Part shown: positions 57,310 through 64,000 of the stretch, one piece after another
Layout of the letters: every line of letters begins with the position of its first letter
Position numbering within the stretch: position 1 is the stretch's first letter
Source: Iris pallida
Lineage: Eukaryota; Streptophyta; Magnoliopsida; Asparagales; Iridaceae
NCBI GenBank assembly: GCA_029216955.1
Contig: JANAVB010009599.1
Location: 5,940,640-6,004,639, forward strand
DNA: 64,000 nucleotides
Direction of reading: 5' to 3'
Translations under genes and position numbers: made by a program
Notes under the pieces: model-generated
What the model was told of the DNA's origin: nothing
The model's database searches: none
What the model saw: only the letters and a program-made list of their open reading frames with translations

Positions 57310-57653
57310 ACAGTATTTAACGAGGGACTGGCGACGGATATATTCGTCGCTAAATATCCAGTAGATTACTGACAGAAATATTAGTCGACAGTCCGTCGCT
57401 ATTAGTCTGCGCCATTTTTCAGTATTTTGTCGCCAAAATATGCGACATATCAGCGACGGACTTCAGTCCATCGCTAACTTTTCGACAAATTAGCGACGGA
57501 AGTACGACTGATTTTTACACCCAAAAAATAAAAAAATTATTCATTGCTTTCTGACGGTAGTCCGTCACAAGTTAGTCGCTAGTCTGTCGCTATTAGCAAC
57601 GGATAGGAGATGTCGCTAATTGCCCGTCGCCAAATTGCTGTATTTTAGTAGTG
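57310..57653. repeat. CACTA right terminal and subterminal repeat region
   Basis: It holds multiple TAGCGACGGA and CCGTCGCTA variants in both orientations, ending in the terminal repeat TATTTTAGTAGTG at 57641-57653. It mirrors the left end at 44716-45240. Confidence 0.88.
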
Positions 57654-57656
57654 GAT

Positions 57657-57696
57657 GCTATCTCTCTATTTTGTCAATTATCAAAATGGGGGAGAT
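57657..57696 (+). promoter_or_regulatory. S final polypurine tract
   Basis: ATGGGGGAGAT directly precedes the 3' LTR. The 37 bases before it resume the S sequence after the CACTA TSD. It is the expected plus-strand priming site. Confidence 0.75.
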
Positions 57697-59050
57697 TGTT
57701 GGCACAGTTTATTTTGATAACATTAACAGCATCTTCGTAGTCTAGTTTCCTCTGTATTTCTGCTAAAAGATATCCTTTCAAAGCCCTACTACAATAAGTT
57801 ATGTCCATTCAAACCGAGTCATCAAAGCCTTATGGAAGTTCCTAAAAGAAGACTGAAGAAAAGACCAGCAATCCTTAAAGACGTCTCTCAACAAATTCAA
57901 GATGTCGAGTCTGTACAAGGTCTAGGTCTTTCTGTAAACACCTAAGGTTGGATGACAAAACGTAAAGCTCTTCTATTTTTCAGTCAAAAATTAATGTCTA
58001 AAAGAACGACATACCGATGGTATACCGATGTATACCAACGGTATACCGTTTCTGAGCCACAAGAATGTTCTGTGATAAACATCGGCGTACCGATGGTATA
58101 CTACGGTATACCGACGATATACCATTTTATGAACGACAAAATGTTCTATGGTGAATATCAAAATATCGACGGCATACAACAGTATACCGACGGTATACCA
58201 TTTTGTTAGCCACAAAAATGTTCTGTGACGAACTTCGGCATACCGACGGCATACAACAATATAATGACGGTATACCATTTTGTTAGTCACAAAATGTTCT
58301 GTGACGAACATCGGTATACCGACGGCATACCGCTGCATACCGACGGTATACCGGTTTATCTGATTTGATTTTTGAATGGACAAATACTAGCATTAAATGC
58401 TCTCCAATGGTTATAATTATTACCGTTACTGTTCAAGACGGAATACCGACGGTATGCCTGTCCATACCGACGGTATGTCGTCTGGGTTATATTCAGGAGC
58501 ATTAAATGCTATCTACTCTTGGTTTTCTAGATAAATAGATTTCTTCTCTCTTGAAGGCTATCCACTTAAGCCATAAATTTCTCAACAACCAAGAGCTCCA
58601 CCATTACTACTCTACCCAAGCTTTTAATTGTCATCCAATCCAAAAGTGCTAGAGTATTCAAGAGTTGTACTTTTCGATATTCAAGTGTTAGAAGATCAAC
58701 AGTTCTCTTCCTTTCCTTTTTGAAGTTGGCGAGCCTTCGTAAGAAAACTCGTGTGTAAGAAGTTGGCGAGTCCTTCGGATCCAAACTCGTGTTGAAGTTG
58801 GCGAGTTCTTCGAACCCAAACTCGTGTTGAAGTTGGCGAGTTCTTTGAATCCAAACTCGTGTGTAGTATTTACTTAATAGTGGATTTAAGCCGGAGAGAG
58901 TTCCGGGACTGGATTGCCTCTAGGGAGGAAACGAGGATACATCGCGTGTTTGATTTTCTCACTCTCTCTCTCTCTCTTTATTTCAGTAATAGAGCTTCTT
59001 GTGTTAAGTTTTATTTTATTTTCCTATTCACCCCCCTCTAGTGTTCTACA
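57697..59050 (+). repeat. S 3' LTR
   Basis: The LTR is 1354 bases, TGTTGGCACA to TTCTACA, uninterrupted. It has the 76-bp array at about 58000-58350 and three copies of the gttggcgagttcttcg repeat (58725-58860) against two in the 5' LTR. It is followed by the TSD aatac. Confidence 0.92.
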
Positions 59051-59055
59051 AATAC

Positions 59056-62000
59056 AAAATATAGATAGTCATGGGCTGACTAAATCTCATCCACATAAAT
59101 AAAGGAAATAATGTATTAAAGGTATAACTAATCCGATATAAAAATTGACAATGAACAGATAGCTGGGTGGAGAAAAATCAACTACTAATCTACTAAACTA
59201 GAAATAAATAAATAGCAAATTAAAGAATTTGTCAATTGCGGCAAAGCATGATCCAAGGGCAAGACCTCTTCGTTAGAGAGAGAAAGAACCCGATCTTGGC
59301 TGGTACTCCAATTGAAAGTCATAAATATCTACACCTAGATAGATCTAGGTCCTCATAGGTACGTAACAAGATACAGAAAAATATGAGACATAAACTGAAT
59401 GTAAAATATATCACATGGTCATACGTAAAATAGAATGTTCTGGATCACAACATGGACATGTATTCCATCATCGAAACAGTGGATTACACCTACAAACAAA
59501 CAACAATGCATGGCAACTATTTCGCGATGAGACACTGTCACAATCCGCTCCAAAATAACTGGATACGAGTCGGACATGTCCAGCCTACGTTGTAGGCTCG
59601 ACGTAGCAAGCTGTACTAAGTTTCTAAAGAACTCAAAAGATATCATAAAATCTATACCATATCATCTAATACATTCCTAGAGTTCATCACAGTATACCAC
59701 CATATGCCTAGTTATTATTACACCTTTTACAACTATACCAGAGACAAATTCGGAGACAGAAATAAAGGTGTCAGTCCACATCCACAAGTACCCTCACAAT
59801 ATAATGTCAAAAGTCTACTAGACCAAATCTAAGTAGTAAAACTAGAGCTAGATCTCTATAGCAGCTCCTAAGTCCTTAGTCATGGTATCGTCCTGCTCAA
59901 CTAAGACCTCGGGCTCCTGCCTATAGAAGGTCGAACAAATAGCCTCAACCTCACCTACAACATATCCTGTCAGGAGCGGAGCAAAGTACAACCTATAATA
60001 ATGAAACAAGTACCACATGTGAACCAGAAGAAAAGTAATAATGAAACATGATGAACATGAACCATAAATGCATAATCTAACAGAATATCTAATCAAACGA
60101 TCATGACATGTGAATTTGAAATACATACAAAAATATGTGACCGGCTGGGTAAAGATCACGAACAAGAGAAAGTATATGGTAGGGCTTAATCACACGTGCA
60201 CAGGTGTGCGATTAAGATATCATCATGAATCCTAAGTTGGGCTTTGGTCACATATCTGTAGTAATTTACCGCCCTAGTATGCAAGTATAAGATCACGAAC
60301 CAGAATATAAGATCAAGTCGTGTAACAATGTGTCCAATATGAAAAGGCCATTAGATGAAGTAAATTAATCAAAATCATATAAATATTTGCCCTGCTCTGG
60401 AAGATCCGTAATAGGAATGTAGTACTCCATGTCCACCTAGAATAGGTACAAGTTGGTTAGGTTCTAAATAGTGGTAATTAACTAAGATCACTAACTAGTA
60501 TACTATTTATTTCTAATTATAAACTTACTAGCTAATTACTTATAGAATAATACTAATGAATTATATATATACTAACCAACAATTATATATAATAATTAAC
60601 AGGGAAATAATTTAGTAAAGTAATAATAGCTACTAGCAAAATAATATCAACTACATAAACATCTTAGAATATTCACTAGCAAAATTTACAAAGAATAGAA
60701 ACTATAAATTAATAATGATAATTAACAACCATAAGATTAACAAAGCAACCCAAGCCCAATCTACAAATCCATAGCCTAAACTTTATTGGGCCTGTACTGG
60801 CCCAATCATAAGCCCTATTCCTATTTCTTTCCTTCCTCTTTTATTTGCTGGTAGGACCTATGACCTACTGGACCTAGCCCGACCCATTACTGCTGCTACT
60901 ATCATTTATTTCTTTTTGTTCTAATTGTTTCTAACCTATACAACCTATTAGTCTGACGCAGTATTAATAGATACCAATTCGGCCTACTACTTCAACTCTA
61001 TTCCTAACATATAATCTCACTTCACTCTCTCTCCCTCTTCCCATTTCACATCCCACTGCAGCAGCAAAGAAAAGGAAACCTAACCCTAATATTCACATCC
61101 TCACCATCTCTCTACTTTATTCCTCTCTACACCACTCGAAAACCCTAATCCCTATTTCTACACACACAGCACAACACTCTGAACCTAAATTCCCATACCA
61201 TTTCCTCTTTCTCATACATTATTTCCTCTTTCCCTCACATCTACACAGAAACCCTAGCTTGACTCTTCCAAACCTTAAAGTGGAAGAATAGGAAAACCTA
61301 AAAGAGATCAACAAGAAGGAGCTCGAGGAGCAGAAAAGAAAGGCGATTACATGAAGCATAGGTAGCGCGACGGAGATGAGCTGGCTCGGTCGGTGGATCA
61401 TCTATAGCTTGTGGTGTGATCTACACATACGGTGGCTTCTGGCGGTGAGTATATGATGGTGAGGACTCATGAACTCGAACATTATAGTGGTGGGGTGGCT
61501 CCGAGCTCGACGAGGCACAGAGGCAGTTGCGATATGGCAAATCCGATCGAGATCTGCTTCGGGATGGCTCATGTGGCATCGATGAGCTCTGTAGTGGAGA
61601 GATCAGACGGTGGGCATCTCTTAGCGACTCGGGTGACTAGTGGCGTAGTCCAGATCTAGTCGGCAGTCAACACGAAAAAGAATGAGGAAGAAGAAGGTCC
61701 AAAGAAGAGGAAAAAAAGGAGCAAGAAGAAAAAAGGAGAGCAGAGGCGGTAGCACACCGTCGGTTCCAGCTCTGCGATGGATTCGATGTCTTCGACGATT
61801 AGGGCAGAGTGACTCTCGAGTCTGTAGCTCTTTGTGACAGTGTGGCCGACTCAGATCTACGGATATGAGTTGAAACCGGTGGTGATGGCGAACAATGGCG
61901 AGAGGCGATCGGTGTCGTTGACGAACGGTGGCTCAGCCTAGATACGGCGATAAATATTTGTCTGGTCTGGACACAATGGTGAGGTGACTTCAAAAAGTAA

Positions 62001-62715
62001 TCAGATGAAGATCAGGAAGGAGAAGGCACAGAGGAAAAAGAAGATCGAGGGAAAAATGGCGGTGATCACCTTGGCTCGACGGCGAAGCTAGGAGAACTCT
62101 AACGAAGCTCCAGTGATGATCATGGTAGCGTACTGCTGTGGACGGTGGCAAACAGTGGCGGAGCAGTAAACATTGGTGAACAGTGGAGTGGCAGAGTGTG
62201 TCAGTAAAGAACAAAGTGTCAGAAACTAATTTTAATAAAATAACTTAAGAAACCTTAATATTTATATTAAAATAATAGAGTGTACTCCAAGTCATGCCTT
62301 AATGGCAGTCAATATAAATTGCAATAGATCTAGGGATGATTAGTGAAGACTACTAACTAACCAGCAACTAACTAACTAACCAATCACCACTAACTTAATT
62401 AATTAATATTAATCTATAATTAATCTAGAATTATAATTAAACTGTACTAAGCCCATCTTTTAGGAATTATAGGCTAAAGCCCACAATCCGAAGCCCATGG
62501 CTTGGTAGAATTTAAATAGAAACTAATTAGTCTGAAATAAATTCAGCCCACTAATTTATATTAATTAACCATTAGTAAAAATTAATTAAAAATTAACTAA
62601 AATAGAATTATTTATGTATAACTAGAATTTTATTAAGAAAAGAAAATTGGGATTTCTAAATAGAATTTCAGGAAATACATTTTAAAATTCACAAAAACGA
62701 TTTTAGGGAGTTACA
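59056..62715 (-). repeat. D 3' LTR, main part
   Basis: On the minus strand it starts TGTAACTCCC at 62715 after a purine tract (tttagtggggagatt). It runs left to 59056, where S interrupts, and finishes at 5039. It contains a pyrimidine-rich stretch near 61020-61260 and a GC-richer, purine-rich block at 61370-62220, comparable in position to the CpG-rich blocks of C. An inverted repeat AGCCTAC-gttgt-AGGCT-type element lies near 59582-59600. I see no gene: ORFs here are short and on both strands. Confidence 0.8.
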
Positions 62716-62894
62716 AATCTCCCCACTAAAAGAAATTTCATTCAAAATTTGGATAACAACCAAACTTTTATTGAAATCAATCGTTCAAACAAAAGTCTAT
62801 TATTAAAATACAACAATCAAACAAAAAGACTAGGGAAGCACTCTCTCATTTTATCATCACACTCCCAAGTAGACTCTCCAAGAGAGTGGTGCCA
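62716..62894 (-). other. D untranslated region between pol and the 3' LTR
   Basis: The interval is about 180 bases, AT-rich, with the polypurine tract at about 62716-62732 on the minus strand. No coding sequence is seen. Confidence 0.6.
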
Positions 62895-64000
62895 CTATAT
62901 GACTCTGACCAAAGGAATTATATGAGTCCTTAGCTGCTTCTTTCGGCGGTCTATGATCTCCACGGGCTTCTTTACGTATGCAAGGCTAGATTCCACCTCC
63001 AGCTCTGAGTAATCAACTATGTGGCTTGGGTCAGCTATGTATCTATAATGCTTATATACATGGAACATTTTGTGCAGCTCATCCAAGCTAGTAGAAAGGG
63101 ATAGCCAGTATGCAACATCCCCGATCCTCTCAATCACCTTGAAAGGACCGATGTATCCAGGACCAAGTTTATCGCCCCTTCCAAATCTGATAGTGCCTCT
63201 GGTAGGAAAAATCTTCAAAAATACCATATCTCATACGACAAACTCTAAGGGTCTTCTATTGCTATCGGCCTAATGCTTCTACCTTTCTTGGGCAACTCTG
63301 AGACACTCCTTGATCAATTTGACCTTCTCAGCTTAGTCTACTACCATCTTAGGTCCAAACAAAGTCATTTCTCCAATATCATCCCATGATAAAGGTGTAC
63401 GGCACCGTCGGACATAAATAGCCTTAAAATGTGTCATGCCTATGCTGGTATGGTAGCTGTTGTCATAAGCAACCTCTACCAGGTGCAAGTGATGTTCCCA
63501 AGATCCTCCTAAGTCTAGAGCATAGACCCTCAACATATCTTCTAGGGTCTGGATAGTCCTCTCCGACTGCTATCGGTTTGTGGATGATAAGTTGTGCCAA
63601 ACTTCAACTGAGTGCACAAACTCTGTTGTAGTCTCTTTCCAAAATTTAAAATGAACCTGTTGTCCCTGTCTGAAATAATACTGACCGGTACTCTATGAAT
63701 CTGCATATTCTACCTTATGCGAAGCTCTGCTAACTTCTCTTTCGACAGGCCTACCTTGAACGGAATGAAGTGAGCCGATTTTGTCAATCTATCCACGATA
63801 ACCCAAATAGCGACTTTCCCGTCGGGTGCTCGAGGTAAACCTAAGACAAAATCCATAGTGATATGTTCCCACTTCCATTCCAGAATAGGTAAAGGTTGGA
63901 GTAATCCCCTTGGTCTTTGTCTCTCTATCTTAACCTGCTGAAAAACCAGACAACTCGAGACAAATCGGGCAACTTCCTGCGTCATCCCATACCACCAAAC
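62895..64000 (-). pseudogene. D pol: integrase, 5' part outside the window
   Basis: Read from the right edge, 63985-63710 encodes the end of the zinc domain (SCLVFQQVKIERQRPRGLLQPLP) and the catalytic core start (WEHITMDFVLGLPR, first Asp; IWVIVDRLTKSAHFIPF). A TAG follows at about 63707. The second Asp region (IISDRDNRF) and YHPQTD remain readable, then a one-base deletion near 63572. The stretch 63536-63333 encodes DLGGSWEHHLHLVEVAYDNSYHTSIGM. After more stops (63240-63295), 63227-62895 encodes the C-terminal part (GPGYIGPFKVIERIGDVAYWLSL, FHVYKHYRY). This is a gypsy (Tekay/Del-like) integrase, inactive. RT and gag are beyond the window. Confidence 0.87.

Larger units (their letters stand above)
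44716..57653 (-). mobile_element. CACTA (En/Spm-type) DNA transposon without transposase, 12.9 kb, containing gypsy G
   Basis: The 30-base terminal inverted repeats CACTACTAAAATACA... (44716-44745 and 57624-57653) match at 27 of 30 positions. The 3-bp TSD gat lies at 44713-44715 and 57654-57656. Subterminal repeats of TTAGCGACGG and variants, in both orientations, fill 44738-45240 and about 57310-57640. These are where CACTA proteins bind. No DDE transposase of the TNPD type is visible. A CT-rich leader with a splice donor near the right end and two minus-strand ORFs near the left suggest the element's gene reads leftward, hence the strand given. Confidence 0.92.
5122..59050 (+). mobile_element. 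Element S: full-length Sirevirus-type Ty1/copia retrotransposon carrying nested insertions
   Basis: Both LTRs are present (5122-6327 plus 37811-37920, and 57697-59050). The TSD aatac lies at 5117-5121 and 59051-59055. A primer-binding site lies at 37923-37934, and polypurine tracts precede the 3' LTR. Coding order is gag, protease, integrase, RT, RNase H, extra ORF, which is the copia order. Without its insertions the element is about 9.5 kb. C interrupts the 5' LTR and a CACTA element interrupts the 3' untranslated region. Two-part gag with a coiled coil and late zinc knuckle, repeated polypurine tracts and the extra ORF point to the Sirevirus lineage. Confidence 0.9.

Noticed and set aside
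59419..62214. Short ORFs in the right flank as host genes
   Set aside because: All lie within the D LTR, are short, occur on both strands and carry no recognisable motif.

Overview
The window is plant nuclear repeat DNA. It holds Sirevirus-type Ty1/copia elements with an extra downstream ORF, chromovirus-like Ty3/gypsy elements with 3.6-4.2 kb LTRs, and a CACTA (En/Spm-type) DNA transposon. I found no host gene, rRNA, tRNA or CRISPR array. The species cannot be named from this. A flowering plant with a large, repeat-rich genome is the natural reading.

Almost everything is one nest of insertions, resolved by matching LTR ends and target-site duplications (TSDs). Outermost on the left is E (1-4862), a decayed Sirevirus. 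Element D is a minus-strand gypsy whose 3' LTR starts at 5039 and whose pol runs off the right edge (62895-64000). S, a complete Sirevirus (5122-59050, TSD aatac), sits inside D's LTR. C (6328-37805, TSD ctagg/ccagg), a gypsy-type element with a non-coding interior, sits inside the 5' LTR of S. A (15741-36905, TSD ctgcc), also without coding capacity, sits inside the 3' LTR of C. B (19432-29902, minus strand, TSD gctag), a relative of A that carries only gag, sits inside the 5' LTR of A. The order is therefore D > S > C > A > B.

Independently, a 12.9 kb CACTA element (44716-57653, TSD gat, 30-bp terminal inverted repeats) lies in the 3' untranslated part of S. It holds two related small minus-strand ORFs, two long hairpins, a 307-bp direct repeat and a C-rich tract. 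It also holds a scrambled gypsy element G (about 49282-56831), whose reverse transcriptase is split by a 4.0 kb solo LTR (52475-56474, TSD tgggg) of the C family.

Functionally, S once encoded gag, protease, integrase, reverse transcriptase and RNase H plus an extra ORF, and is now broken by frameshifts and stops. G carries gag, protease and RT of the same lineage as the gag-only element B, so a G-like element is the plausible source of enzymes for A and B. The least explained pieces are the CACTA-borne ORFs with repeated SUMO-type motifs, the two hairpins beside them, and the gag-only/no-gag pair B and A with their shared non-coding block.
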